A stretch of DNA of 64,000 bases, from positions 51,163 to 115,162 of the forward strand of contig JALGSU010000003.1 of the NCBI GenBank assembly GCA_029821735.1. Reading direction: 5' to 3'. Under the pieces are notes generated by a model, which made no database searches, had not been told where the DNA came from, and saw nothing but the letters and a program-made list of their open reading frames with translations. This DNA is from Candidatus Zipacnadia bacterium. Its GTDB lineage: Bacteria; Armatimonadota; Zipacnadia; Zipacnadales; UBA5352. Numbering within the stretch: position 1 is the first letter of the stretch; every line of letters starts with the position of its first letter. Positions 1 through 8,487 of this stretch are shown one piece after another. Position numbers and translations under genes: made by a program.

Positions 1-1
1 C

Positions 2-388
2 AACGAGCGCTACGCCTTCGTCGACGAGAGGCAGGGCACCGTCACCGTCACCGCAGCCACCCACGAGGCGGCCGGAAGTGCGTTCTTCGCACTCGAGAAG
101 CCAGTCGAGAACGGGGAGTACATCGTCGCGTACAACTTCACCGACCCCGACACCGGCGAAGTGCTTGCCGCCCAGGTCGTCCCTTACGCCATCCTGCCCG
201 GCCTGCAGGTCAGCCTGCGGCCCTACTTCCTGATCAACAAGAAGATCCGCGCCGAGGCGTCGCTCAATAACCTCGATCTCGCCGATGGAGACAGTGTTCG
301 CTTCACACTAACCGCCGGCGGCGCTCTCTTGACTTCCCGCAGACCTCGTGCTACCATCTGCGTGTTCGTGTCACGGGAGATGACTTGA
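2..388 (+). CDS. C-terminal part of a probable secreted beta-rich protein, possibly truncated
   Basis: The frame is open from the window edge to a TGA at 386-388 and gives about 128 residues. Up to about position 320 the sequence is rich in beta-prone, polar residues (for example EKPVENGEYIVAYNFTDPDTGE), which suits an extracellular Ig-like or carbohydrate-associated domain; no family is recognised. The last 20 or so residues (from ALLTSRRPR) change character to basic and low in structure. They are read from DNA that also carries the predicted nikR promoter. This may be a gene whose true 3' end was lost. Which protein it belongs to cannot be told without the upstream sequence. Confidence 0.6.
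   Translation, partial: NERYAFVDERQGTVTVTAATHEAAGSAFFALEKPVENGEYIVAYNFTDPDTGEVLAAQVVPYAILPGLQVSLRPYFLINKKIRAEASLNNLDLADGDSVRFTLTAGGALLTSRRPRATICVFVSREMT
329..357 (+). promoter_or_regulatory. sigma70-like promoter for nikR
   Basis: TTGACT (329-334) and TACCAT (352-357) are separated by exactly 17 bp. The pair lies about 33 bp ahead of the nikR ATG, inside the end of the upstream reading frame. The -35 matches consensus at 5 of 6 bases and the -10 at 4 of 6. Confidence 0.5.
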
Positions 389-390
389 CG

Positions 391-801
391 ATGAGCGAAC
401 TCGAACGTTTTGGCGTGTCGATGCCCGGCGATTTGCTGCGGGATTTCGACGAGGCGACTGAGGACGCGGGGTATGCAAATCGGTCGGAGGCGTTGCGCGA
501 CGTGGTGCGCGATTTCCTCGTGGCACGCCGCTGGGAGTTGCCTGAGGGCGAGGTCATTGGCACGGTCACGCTGGTCTATGATCATCACGCTCGTGGCCTG
601 GAGCACACGTTGACGACCGTCCAGCACGATGCCAAGGCCAACGTGATTTGCTGTACGCACGTGCATCTCGATCACCACAATTGCGTGGAGGTGATCGTAG
701 TTTCGGGCAGTTCGGTTGAGGTGCGCAAGCTCGCGAATCGCCTGATCAGTGTGCGCGGGGTCAAGCACGGCCAGCTCAGTTGCACCGCCGCGCAGACCTG
801 A
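391..801 (+). CDS. nikR: Nickel-responsive transcriptional regulator NikR
   Basis: This 136-residue protein has the two-domain NikR layout. The N-terminal ribbon-helix-helix DNA-binding domain ([17 protein letters not shown], about residues 5-45) is followed by an ACT-like metal-binding and tetramerisation domain. The family nickel ligands are visible: a His in VYDHHARG and the HVHLDHHNC stretch, which supplies the H-x-H and downstream Cys. In known members NikR binds Ni(II) and represses nickel uptake genes. Here it heads an operon with an ECF-type transporter, so autoregulated metal uptake is the natural inference. ATG 391 is chosen; an in-frame TTG at 385 sits closer to the GGGAG at 375-379 and is an alternative. 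No GTATGA-N16-TCATAC operator was found. Confidence 0.93.
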   Translation: MSELERFGVSMPGDLLRDFDEATEDAGYANRSEALRDVVRDFLVARRWELPEGEVIGTVTLVYDHHARGLEHTLTTVQHDAKANVICCTHVHLDHHNCVEVIVVSGSSVEVRKLANRLISVRGVKHGQLSCTAAQT

Positions 802-809
802 GAGCCTGT

Positions 810-837
810 CCCCTGGGGTATTGCCTCGGGGTTTTAT
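810..837 (+). terminator. Weak terminator-like hairpin after nikR
   Basis: CCCC (810-813) can pair with GGGG (828-831), followed by TTTTAT. The stem is only 4 bp, so this may be partial or non-functional. Confidence 0.3.
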
Positions 838-877
838 CGCGCAGCGGCGTGTTACGATTAGACAGGATGTGTTATGC

Positions 878-1546
878 ATGACGCGCAGGGGCTTCACTCT
901 CATCGAGCTGTTGGTGGTAATTGCGATCATCGCGATTCTGGCGGCGATCTTGTTTCCGGTATTCGCGAGGGCTCGCGAGAAGGCTCGCCAGACCACCTGC
1001 ATGAGCAACCTGAAGCAGATGGGCTTGGCTTTCTTCATGTACATCTCCGACTATGACGAGCGCTACGTGACCAACCCGTATTGGAAGAGCAAGTTGCAGC
1101 CGTACATCAAGAATACGCAGATCAACGTGTGCCCAAGCCGCCGCGAGTTGCCCTGGTATTACGGTCACGGTTACAACTGCGGGGTGCCGACCGGCCGCGG
1201 CAGTGCGGTGGCGGCGGGTTTCGTGGGCAAGCCGGAGGCGGCCATTTGCTCGCCGGTGTCGAAGATTCTCGTTGCCGAGTGGGACCGCTGCAACGCGGGT
1301 CCGCCCTGCGGCAACCCGGGCTTCTTTGACTGGGGCGCCACCTGCTACTGGTCCTGCACGCTCATCCACAATGGCGGCTCGAATCTGCTGTTCGGCGACG
1401 GGCACGTCAAGTGGGTGGCGCCGTCGCAGTACCACTCGAACATGGAATCCATGGACGCGAGCGGCAGTCCGGTCCCGGCCACCGCGACCGCGGTTCCCGA
1501 GGCCACCTGGCGCAAATACTGGGACACGGAGTATGATGTCAATTGA
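878..1546 (+). CDS. Type II secretion / type IV pilus-like prepilin with H-X9-DG domain
   Basis: This 222-residue protein opens with a class III prepilin leader, MTRRG before [18 protein letters not shown], so a prepilin peptidase would cut after Gly5 and methylate Phe. The helix continues as [13 protein letters not shown] with CMSNLKQMG, and the C-terminus has [12 protein letters not shown], an exact H-X9-DG motif. Such pseudopilins occur in large numbers in Armatimonadota and Planctomycetota; roles are mostly unknown. ATG 878 is used because it places the leader correctly; AGGA lies at about 864-867. The stop overlaps the next gene's TTG start, placing a pseudopilin inside a transporter operon, which is unusual. 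Confidence 0.9.
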   Translation: MTRRGFTLIELLVVIAIIAILAAILFPVFARAREKARQTTCMSNLKQMGLAFFMYISDYDERYVTNPYWKSKLQPYIKNTQINVCPSRRELPWYYGHGYNCGVPTGRGSAVAAGFVGKPEAAICSPVSKILVAEWDRCNAGPPCGNPGFFDWGATCYWSCTLIHNGGSNLLFGDGHVKWVAPSQYHSNMESMDASGSPVPATATAVPEATWRKYWDTEYDVN

Positions 1547-2139
1547 GTGAGGCGAGGGGTGGCCGGACGGTTGCTGAGGAGTTCGCGTGGGCGCGGGACC
1601 TGAGTCTGGGCGGGTTGTTCATTGCGCTGGGCGTGGTGGTCCCGATCGTGTTCCACATGGTCGGCGGTGGACATCTGGGCAGCGCTTTCCTGCCGATGTA
1701 TGCGCCGGTGCTGGCCTGCGCGATGCTGGTCTCGCCGGGCGTGGCTTTCCTGGTCGGGTTGCTCACGCCCGCGTTATCGTCGCTGCTGACCGGCATGCCC
1801 CCGGTGCTGCCGGTGTTGCCCCTGATGATGGCCGAGTTGAGTCTGATGGCGCTGGTGGCAAGCCTGCTGCATCGGAGGCTGGGCCTGCACGTCGTTCTCG
1901 CGACTGTGTTGACGCTCGCGGTTGGTCGAGTGGTGATGGGCGTGACGGTGTTTGCGGCGGTGCAGTTGTTGCCTCATGCGCTGGTGTCGGGCCTGCCGCC
2001 GATCATGCTCAACCCGCTGACGTACGTCGCCGCCGCGACCGTGAAGGCCGTGCCCGGCCTTGTTTTGCAGATGATCGTGGTGCCCGCCGCGGTCATGTCT
2101 ATCGAGCGGGTGTCCCTGCCGACGCGCGAGGTGAAATGA
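1543..2139 (+). CDS. ECF transporter substrate-binding (S) component
   Basis: This is a 198-residue membrane protein with about five to six hydrophobic segments. The stretch [18 protein letters not shown], followed by a second segment ending SSLLTGMP, resembles ECF-type S components of the PF12822 kind, which bind a vitamin or metal in the membrane and dock on the T-A-A module. It lacks the N-terminal Met-His signature of CbiM/NikM nickel/cobalt proteins, so substrate is not certain despite the nikR context. The TTG start at 1543 overlaps the prepilin stop by 4 bp; the ATGA overlap with the T component downstream strongly implies one operon. A later in-frame TTG start is possible. Confidence 0.75.
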   Translation: MSEARGGRTVAEEFAWARDLSLGGLFIALGVVVPIVFHMVGGGHLGSAFLPMYAPVLACAMLVSPGVAFLVGLLTPALSSLLTGMPPVLPVLPLMMAELSLMALVASLLHRRLGLHVVLATVLTLAVGRVVMGVTVFAAVQLLPHALVSGLPPIMLNPLTYVAAATVKAVPGLVLQMIVVPAAVMSIERVSLPTREVK

Positions 2140-2870
2140 TCTCCGCAGCCGATCTGCACACTCACGCGAAGCTACGCTCGCCCGTCCACCACTTGGACGC
2201 GCGGGTCAAGCTCGTCTGCGCGTCCGCGCTGGTCGCCGCCATACTGATCACGCCCGTCGCGCACAACGTCCGCCTTGCTCCGTACGCCGGTCTGCTCGTG
2301 ACGCTGGCGATGCTCGCGCGGTTGCCGCTCCGCTGGCTGCTGGCCCGCGCGGCTATCCTGCTACCGTTCCTCATCATCGGCGCGCTGGCGCTGCCGTTCG
2401 TCGCCGCGGACCTGCGCGTCGAGGCCATAGCCCTGTACGTGTCCATCGCCGGCAAGTGCCTGCTGGTGCTGCTGACCACCAGCGTCCTGATGGGCACGAC
2501 GCCGGTGGTTGATTCGCTTCGCGCCGGGCAGGCGCTCGGGCTGCCCCGGACCGTCACGGCGCTGCTCGGCTTCGCGATGACGTATCTCGCCACGCTGACC
2601 GACGAGGCCCGCACGATGGTCACCGCCCGCGACTGTCGCGGTCGCGTACGCGGGACGTGTCGCGCCGTGACCGTGGCCGCGAGCATGCTCCGGACCCTCA
2701 TGGTCCGCACTTTCGAGCGCGCCCAGCGCGTTGCTCTGGCGATGGTCGCGCGCGGCTACAACGGTCGCATGCCCGACCTGCGTCGCGCGCCCGCGCGTGC
2801 GGGTCACGTGTTTGTCGGCGTCATCTTCATCGCGCTCATCATCGCGCCGCACCTGACGGGTCTGCTCTGA
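2136..2870 (+). CDS. ECF transporter transmembrane (T) component, EcfT/CbiQ family
   Basis: This 244-residue integral membrane protein has four to five hydrophobic segments. It carries the family coupling motifs: a first A-R-G-like motif in TMVTARDCRGRV and a second in LAMVARGYNGR, which in EcfT/CbiQ proteins contact the ATPase. The start HHLDARVKLV is also typical of CbiQ. It transmits ATP hydrolysis to the S component encoded just upstream. Its ATG overlaps the S-gene stop (ATGA), and its own stop overlaps the ATPase start by one base, so the three are co-translated. Confidence 0.88.
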   Translation: MISAADLHTHAKLRSPVHHLDARVKLVCASALVAAILITPVAHNVRLAPYAGLLVTLAMLARLPLRWLLARAAILLPFLIIGALALPFVAADLRVEAIALYVSIAGKCLLVLLTTSVLMGTTPVVDSLRAGQALGLPRTVTALLGFAMTYLATLTDEARTMVTARDCRGRVRGTCRAVTVAASMLRTLMVRTFERAQRVALAMVARGYNGRMPDLRRAPARAGHVFVGVIFIALIIAPHLTGLL

Positions 2871-3634
2871 TGAACATCATCGAGGTCATCGAACTCAGCT
2901 ACAGTTACCCGGACGGCACGGAGGCGTTGCGCGGCGTGTCGTTTCGCGTGGCGGAGGGGCGTTCGCTGGCGCTGATTGGTCGCAACGGCGCGGGCAAGTC
3001 CACGCTGCTGCTGCACCTCAACGGCATCTTCGGCGGCAGCGGTGCGGTGCGTTTCCGCGGCACGCCAATCGAAGAGTTGCCCGCCGCACAGTTGCGTGCG
3101 TCGGTGGGTCTGGTGTTCGAAGACCCGTCCGACCAGCTCTTCATGCCCACGGTGCTCGACGACGTGACTTTCGGTCCGTTGAACATGGGTCTGACGCCCG
3201 AGGAGGCGGAGGCGCGGGCGCGGGAGTCGCTGGCCTCCGTGGGGGCCGAGCATCTCGCCCCGCGCGCGCCTCATCATCTGTCGGCCGGTCAGATGCGTCG
3301 CGTCGCGCTGGCGTCGGTGCTGGTGATGGGTCCCGAGGTACTGGTGTTGGACGAGCCGGTCGCGGGGCTCGACCCGGAGGGGCGGGAGGCGGTCATCGAG
3401 TTGCTGGCCGGGCTGACGCAGACGAAGATCATCGCGACCCACGATCTGGACCTGGTCGCCCAGTTGTGCGACGAGGCGCTCGTCTCGGACGATGGCCGCG
3501 CCCATGCGCAGGGCCCAGCACGCGAGCTGTTGACGGACGAGCCCCTGTTGCGCGCGCATGGTCTGCGTGTCCCGCCAAGCCTGCGCTCACTACCGACAAG
3601 CCCGTCGCCGAAATCCCTCGTTTCTGAGGACTGA
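2870..3634 (+). CDS. ECF transporter ATP-binding (A) component, CbiO/EcfA family
   Basis: This 254-residue ABC ATPase has Walker A GRNGAGKST (about residues 37-45), the Q-loop region FEDPSDQLF characteristic of CbiO/EcfA, the signature LSAGQMRRVALA, Walker B VLVLDEPVAGLD, and the H-loop ATHD. A single A gene is present, so it probably works as a homodimer, as in CbiMNQO-type systems. The ATG directly overlaps the T-component stop. The C-terminus (about 25 residues) is Pro/Ser-rich and less conserved. Confidence 0.92.
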   Translation: MNIIEVIELSYSYPDGTEALRGVSFRVAEGRSLALIGRNGAGKSTLLLHLNGIFGGSGAVRFRGTPIEELPAAQLRASVGLVFEDPSDQLFMPTVLDDVTFGPLNMGLTPEEAEARARESLASVGAEHLAPRAPHHLSAGQMRRVALASVLVMGPEVLVLDEPVAGLDPEGREAVIELLAGLTQTKIIATHDLDLVAQLCDEALVSDDGRAHAQGPARELLTDEPLLRAHGLRVPPSLRSLPTSPSPKSLVSED

Positions 3635-3641
3635 GTCTAGC

Positions 3642-4052
3642 ATGAACCAACAGTTGATTGATCGCCTGCGCGCGTTCCACGGTCATCTGGGGCCGTTCGC
3701 GATGCTCGGTTACCGGGCGGGCAAGCTCGCCCTCGCGCATCTTCAGGCGCCGTCGCACTTCGGCATACGCGCTCACGTGCTTTGCCCGCCGCAGACGCCC
3801 CCGTCGTGTTTCGTCGACGGGATTCAGTATGGCGCGGGCTGCACGATGGGCAAGGGCAACATCTCGATGGAGGCGTCCGAGGGGATTGAGGTGACGGTGA
3901 CTGTGGACGATGGAGGGGCGTCGGTCGTTATCCGTCCACGCCCCGAGGTGTACTCAAGCTTCGCCGAGTGGATGAAAGAGGGCAGCGACGAGACCGCTGC
4001 GCTCCGGGTTCTCGGCATGACTGACGACGAGTTGTTCGAGCCCTTGGCCTGA
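3642..4052 (+). CDS. FmdE-domain protein (formylmethanofuran dehydrogenase subunit E family)
   Basis: This 136-residue protein starts with RAFHGHLGPFAMLGYRAG, the hallmark of the FmdE domain (PF02663), and retains the conserved CFVDGIQYGAGCTMGKGN motif with two cysteines. The treble-clef zinc domain seen in some FmdE proteins is absent. The family's biochemical role in bacteria is unsettled; members often lie beside molybdate, tungstate or nickel genes. Here it is 7 bp after the ECF ATPase, so a role in handling the transported metal or cofactor is inferred. Its stop is 2 bp from the convergent DUF3604 gene. Confidence 0.85.
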   Translation: MNQQLIDRLRAFHGHLGPFAMLGYRAGKLALAHLQAPSHFGIRAHVLCPPQTPPSCFVDGIQYGAGCTMGKGNISMEASEGIEVTVTVDDGGASVVIRPRPEVYSSFAEWMKEGSDETAALRVLGMTDDELFEPLA

Positions 4053-4054
4053 GG

Positions 4055-6133
4055 TCAGACTGAGATCCACACTGGGCTCAGCCAAGCCATATGCCCGTCG
4101 GACTGCAGTACTCGCAGGTAGTAGAACACGAAGGCTGGCTGGTCGTCATCGACCGGCGTGAGGGCGAGGTCTTGGAGCGGCTCGGTGTCGGTCCACGTCA
4201 GATCCAGTTCCGAACCTTCGCCGAGTTGTCGGTGCACGGTTTCGTTGTTGCGCACCACCTCGACCTGTGCGATCTTCGACTCACCCACCACCCACGCGGA
4301 GATTATGCGCTCGTCGGCCAGTTCCGGTCGGTCGGCGAGTTCTATCTCCGAGCCCATGGGTTGGTCGGCCACGGTGAACAGGCCGACGATGCGCGCGCCG
4401 GTGGTGGCGTAGGTGTACCGGTCGTACATGGCCTGGAAGACAGACTCGCGCGTGAGCTCGTCGGCCCAGACGCCCATGAGCCCGTCGCGGTGGCGGAATG
4501 GCTCTGCCCCGGTGGCGATGGGGTCGCCCGGATGTCCGTCGTGGTCATCGCCCCCGCCGGTGAAGCCCAGCCGCCGGCCCATCGCCAGCGCACGCTGCAC
4601 GAATCCCTCGGGCTTCTCACCCGAGTCCAGTGGCACGTCGCTAAAGCCCGTTCGGGCGCACTTGGGGTAGCGCATCGGGTATGGGTTACCGTCGTGGATC
4701 GAGCGCTCGGAGTTGCCCCAGACCGAGTATATCTCGACCAGGCGCTCCTTCTCCGGATCGTGGTCCTTGTAGTCGCACCAGTTCCCGGTGCTCGCCGGGT
4801 GGTGCGGGATGACTATGGCTCGGTGGCCGGCCAGCGCCTCGAACAGGTCCGGCGGCGTCGGGTGGAAGTCGTCGCCCGAGCGGTACATTGGCTGGTAGTC
4901 GACGTCGTAGTAGACGTTGCGATCGCCGTCGCCGTTCTTGCGCCACTTGGCCCATTCGTATCCCGGCAGAGTCACGTAGCGCCCCGGCTCGTTGGCCTCG
5001 GCGGTCACCTTCTGGATGACCTCCCAGTCCTCGTCGGTGGTTTCCCACTCATGGTCGTGGTCGGAGATCGACCCGAAGTCCAGGCGGTTGTCGTCGCGCA
5101 TGCATGAGTAGTAATTCTCGGCAGTCCCAATGCCGTCCGAGTGCTGCGTATGGCCGTGGATGACTCCCCAGTAGAGCTGTGGCTCGTCGTGGCGCGTGAT
5201 CATGATCGGGTTGCTCACGTAGCGCACGTCAGCCAGCTTCGAGGTGACGATCACGCGGATCAGCCCGCGGCTGAAAGCCCGCAGGCCCGCCACCGTAATC
5301 ACGCCACCCGCGGACGCCGGGAAGTCGGCCTCCTCCGGGCAGCTCGCCAGATCGCTGCTGGGGCCTTCGAGGTCCTCGGGGTCGGGGAGAAGCGTCGGCG
5401 TCTCGTCCTCGTCGCCGGGCACCATCGCCATCACAGCTTCGGCCTCGGCCTCCTCGTCGACCTCCAAAGACTCCTGCCAGTCACGCTCCTCCTTCTCCTG
5501 CAGACTGTCGGAAATCTGCAGCGCCATCTCGCCCGCGAAGTTCCACGCCACATTCCCCTCGGCATCCTCGGCCTTGATGGTGATCGCGAACTCCTTGCCC
5601 GCCGGGACCGTCGACGGCCCGAACACGCGCAGGTGGTCCATCGGCGCCCCCGTCACGTCCAGCGCCGCGTCGCCCACGTGCCGCCAGGCTATCTCCTCGC
5701 CCTTCCCGGCTGGGTCGGCGACGTACACCTTGAAGCGCTTGCCCGGCTGCGAGAAGCACTGTGGCGTCGAGCCGCCGCCGCCCCCGGACGTATCGCCGAT
5801 GGTGGCCGCAACGATGTCGCTCGCAGCGATTTCGCTCCCCTCAACATACAGGTCGAGCACGACGTTCGCCACGTCCTCGAAGGGCGGAGCTACCACGCGC
5901 AAAGCGGCCTTCCCCGAGCAGGTCGCGGTCGCGTATTCATCGGCCTCGGGGTCGGTGGTCTGCGGGCGCTCCCAGTCGCTCTTGTTGTCACGCCCGCCGC
6001 CCAGCTCGATGCGGATAGTGCCGCCCTCGGGCACAGCCAGCCCGCTGATAGTCACTCGCCACGTCTCGCGAACCCGCGCCATCGCCGTCGGCGGATCAAC
6101 AGTTATATCCGGGCCAGTCTCGGCGTCTGTCAT
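4055..6133 (-). CDS. DUF3604/PHP-like metallohydrolase
   Basis: This 692-residue protein has an N-terminal beta-rich part with an acidic insert (about residues 220-250) and a C-terminal PHP-like domain. Metal-ligand motifs are visible: VIHGHTQHSDG, SISDHDHE, GYEWAKW, IPHHPAST and GGGDDHDGHPGD. These match DUF3604 proteins, thought to be metal-dependent phosphoesterases or hydrolases of unknown substrate. A Gly-rich linker (GGGG) occurs near residue 155. No signal peptide is seen, although a glycan-related role would suggest export. It is the last gene of the leftward group that begins at sat. Confidence 0.8.
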   Translation of the reverse strand: MTDAETGPDITVDPPTAMARVRETWRVTISGLAVPEGGTIRIELGGGRDNKSDWERPQTTDPEADEYATATCSGKAALRVVAPPFEDVANVVLDLYVEGSEIAASDIVAATIGDTSGGGGGSTPQCFSQPGKRFKVYVADPAGKGEEIAWRHVGDAALDVTGAPMDHLRVFGPSTVPAGKEFAITIKAEDAEGNVAWNFAGEMALQISDSLQEKEERDWQESLEVDEEAEAEAVMAMVPGDEDETPTLLPDPEDLEGPSSDLASCPEEADFPASAGGVITVAGLRAFSRGLIRVIVTSKLADVRYVSNPIMITRHDEPQLYWGVIHGHTQHSDGIGTAENYYSCMRDDNRLDFGSISDHDHEWETTDEDWEVIQKVTAEANEPGRYVTLPGYEWAKWRKNGDGDRNVYYDVDYQPMYRSGDDFHPTPPDLFEALAGHRAIVIPHHPASTGNWCDYKDHDPEKERLVEIYSVWGNSERSIHDGNPYPMRYPKCARTGFSDVPLDSGEKPEGFVQRALAMGRRLGFTGGGDDHDGHPGDPIATGAEPFRHRDGLMGVWADELTRESVFQAMYDRYTYATTGARIVGLFTVADQPMGSEIELADRPELADERIISAWVVGESKIAQVEVVRNNETVHRQLGEGSELDLTWTDTEPLQDLALTPVDDDQPAFVFYYLRVLQSDGHMAWLSPVWISV

Positions 6134-6204
6134 TCCTTCTCACACACTTTCCGCTCAGCCGTCCATTCCGTGCCGTTCCTTACGGCGGCCTCCCCGGTCG
6201 TCCC

Positions 6205-8430
6205 TCACACATCCAGCCGCGCGGTCCGTCCCGCCAGCGGCGCCTCCCCGCGCAGCCTCTCGCCCAGACGCGTATGCCGGCGCATCTCCTCAGCGTTGCT
6301 GGCTGCACGCATCACGCCCACGCTGTTGCCCACGATCATCGCCAGATTCTGGGCCCGCGTCAGCGCGGTATACAGCAGGTTCCGGCGCAGCATGATGTAG
6401 TGCGTCGAGTGCATCACGATGACCGCCACCGGATACTCACTGCCCTGCGATTTGTGGATGGTCATGGCGTATGCGAGCTGGAGCTGATCCAGCTCCGAGA
6501 ACTCGTACGTCGCGTCCACGTCATCGAAGTTCGCCACCAGCGTGCGGTCCGACCGGTTGACTCGGACCACCCGCCCAATCTCTCCGTTGTAGACCAGCTT
6601 GTCGTAGTTGTTGACCACCTGCAGCACGCGGTCGCCCTCGCGCAGCGTCTGCTTGCCCGAGGACAGCTCCGCCTTCTTCGGATGCGGCGGATTGAGCGCC
6701 TCCTGCAGCCGCCGGTTGATCTCGCCCACACCCAGCGCACCCCGGTGCATCGGCGTGATGACCTGGATCTGGTCCCTGCCATACCCCAGGCCCGGCAACT
6801 CGCGCGTGACCGCTCGAATCACCAGATCGGCGGCCCGCTCGGGGTCCTGCGAGTGAATGAACACGCAGTCGCGATCGCCGCGCTCCTTCCACGTCACCAG
6901 CATCGGCTTCTCCCCCGCGATCAGCCGGTGCGCATTCGCCACGATCAGCGAGCGCTCCGCCTGCCGGAAGATGACCGTCAGCCTGTGCACCGGCACGGCC
7001 TCCGAGGCCACCAGGTCGCGGAAGAAGTTGCCCGGCCCCACCGAGGGAAGCTGGTCGGCGTCGCCGATGAAGATGATCTGCGCGCCGTCGGGCATCGCGC
7101 GCAGCAGGTCTCGCGCCAGCGGCAGGTCGACCATGCTGGTCTCGTCGATGATGAGCGTATCGGCCTCCAGCGGCCGATCCTGGTGGTAGGTGAAGGCCCC
7201 ACGGAAGGGATCATATGCCAGCAGTCGGTGAATCGTGCTCGCATCGCAGCCCGCCAGCTCGCCCATGCGTTTGGCGGCGCGCCCGGTCGGTGCCGCCAGC
7301 GACACCCGTCGGCCCAGCGCTTTGCACGCGCTCACCAGAACCCGGATCACCGTGGTCTTCCCCGTGCCCGGCCCACCGGTGATGACCGTGATGCCCTCGG
7401 TCAGCGCCGAACATGCCGCCGCGGTCTGCTCATCGCTCAGTGACACCCCACCCGCGTCGCCCACACCCGCCACACACGCCCGCGTCTGCTCGATGCCCGA
7501 CGCGCCACCATACCCCGATGACGCCAGCGCCAGCACACGCATCGCCACTTCGCGCTCCGCGTCTAGCAAGTCCGGCAGGAAGACCGCGTCGGCCCCGGGC
7601 CGCTCTTCGAGTGCCACTTCCCCCGAGTCCGCCAGTTGCGCCAATGCCGCGTCGAACAGCTCCACCTCAACGCTCGTCAGCCGCGCCGCGTGCTCGATCA
7701 GCTCGTCCCGCGGCAGGAAGAGATGCCCCTCCCCGGTGGCCTGATGCAGCGTATAGACCATGGCCGCCTGCAGCCGAGCGGGGTCGCGCGGATCGATCCC
7801 CACCGAGCGGGCGATCCCGTCGGCGGTCGCGAAACCCACGCCTCGGATCCGGCGCGCCAGCACATACGGGTCGCGCTCAACCACCTCGACCGTGCGGTCC
7901 CCGAACGCGGCCACGATCTTCGCGGCCAGCGCTCCCGTGATCCCATGCTCATGCAGAAAGAGCATGGCCTGCCGCGTCTTCTCGTGCTTGCGCCACGCGA
8001 CGGCGATGCTCTCCGCCCGCACCCGCCCGATGCCCTCGACTTCACGCAGTCGCTTCGGCTCCAGGTCCAGTATGTCGAGCGTATCCTCTCCGAAATGCCC
8101 GACGATACGCGCGGCCATCACCGGGCCGATGCCTTCGACCTGCCCGCCGCTGAGGTAGCTGATGATGGCGTCATCGGTGCTGGGGCGCACGAGGTGGTAG
8201 CGGCTGAAGCGGAACTGCCGACCGTAGCGCGCGTCATCGATCCATTCGCCGAAGAGCGCCACATTCTCGCCGACCGTCGGATCACTGAGGTTACCCACGG
8301 CGGTGATGCGCTCCCCGCTGGGGGCACAGGTCACGGAGATGACCGCCCACCCGCTGTCCGGAGCGTGGAAGGTGACGCGGTCGATCGAGCCTTCGAGACT
8401 GAGTTCCTGGTTGTCGGTGGGTGTTGTCAT
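6205..8430 (-). CDS. recD2: ATP-dependent RecD2-like DNA helicase
   Basis: This 741-residue superfamily 1B helicase has an N-terminal OB-like region, tandem helix-hairpin-helix motifs (EGIGPVMAARIV and EGIGRVRAESIA), Walker A GGPGTGKTT, motif II DETSMVD, GDADQLPSVGPG, and the C-terminal motifs AYAMTIHKSQGSEYP and LYTALTRAQ. RecD2 proteins unwind DNA 5' to 3' independently of RecBC and act in repair and replication. Length is normal. It lies 57 bp after the sugar transferase gene; the functional link to that gene is unclear. Confidence 0.95.
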   Translation of the reverse strand: MTTPTDNQELSLEGSIDRVTFHAPDSGWAVISVTCAPSGERITAVGNLSDPTVGENVALFGEWIDDARYGRQFRFSRYHLVRPSTDDAIISYLSGGQVEGIGPVMAARIVGHFGEDTLDILDLEPKRLREVEGIGRVRAESIAVAWRKHEKTRQAMLFLHEHGITGALAAKIVAAFGDRTVEVVERDPYVLARRIRGVGFATADGIARSVGIDPRDPARLQAAMVYTLHQATGEGHLFLPRDELIEHAARLTSVEVELFDAALAQLADSGEVALEERPGADAVFLPDLLDAEREVAMRVLALASSGYGGASGIEQTRACVAGVGDAGGVSLSDEQTAAACSALTEGITVITGGPGTGKTTVIRVLVSACKALGRRVSLAAPTGRAAKRMGELAGCDASTIHRLLAYDPFRGAFTYHQDRPLEADTLIIDETSMVDLPLARDLLRAMPDGAQIIFIGDADQLPSVGPGNFFRDLVASEAVPVHRLTVIFRQAERSLIVANAHRLIAGEKPMLVTWKERGDRDCVFIHSQDPERAADLVIRAVTRELPGLGYGRDQIQVITPMHRGALGVGEINRRLQEALNPPHPKKAELSSGKQTLREGDRVLQVVNNYDKLVYNGEIGRVVRVNRSDRTLVANFDDVDATYEFSELDQLQLAYAMTIHKSQGSEYPVAVIVMHSTHYIMLRRNLLYTALTRAQNLAMIVGNSVGVMRAASNAEEMRRHTRLGERLRGEAPLAGRTARLDV

Positions 8431-8487
8431 GTGGGATCAGGCGCATCTTCGCGCCCCAGGTCCGGGGAACCTTCAGCGGCGCGCCAT

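Noticed and set aside
1525..1545. A GTATGA half-site near the ECF gene as a NikR operator
   Set aside because: The matching TCATAC half is not found at the expected spacing of 16 bp.
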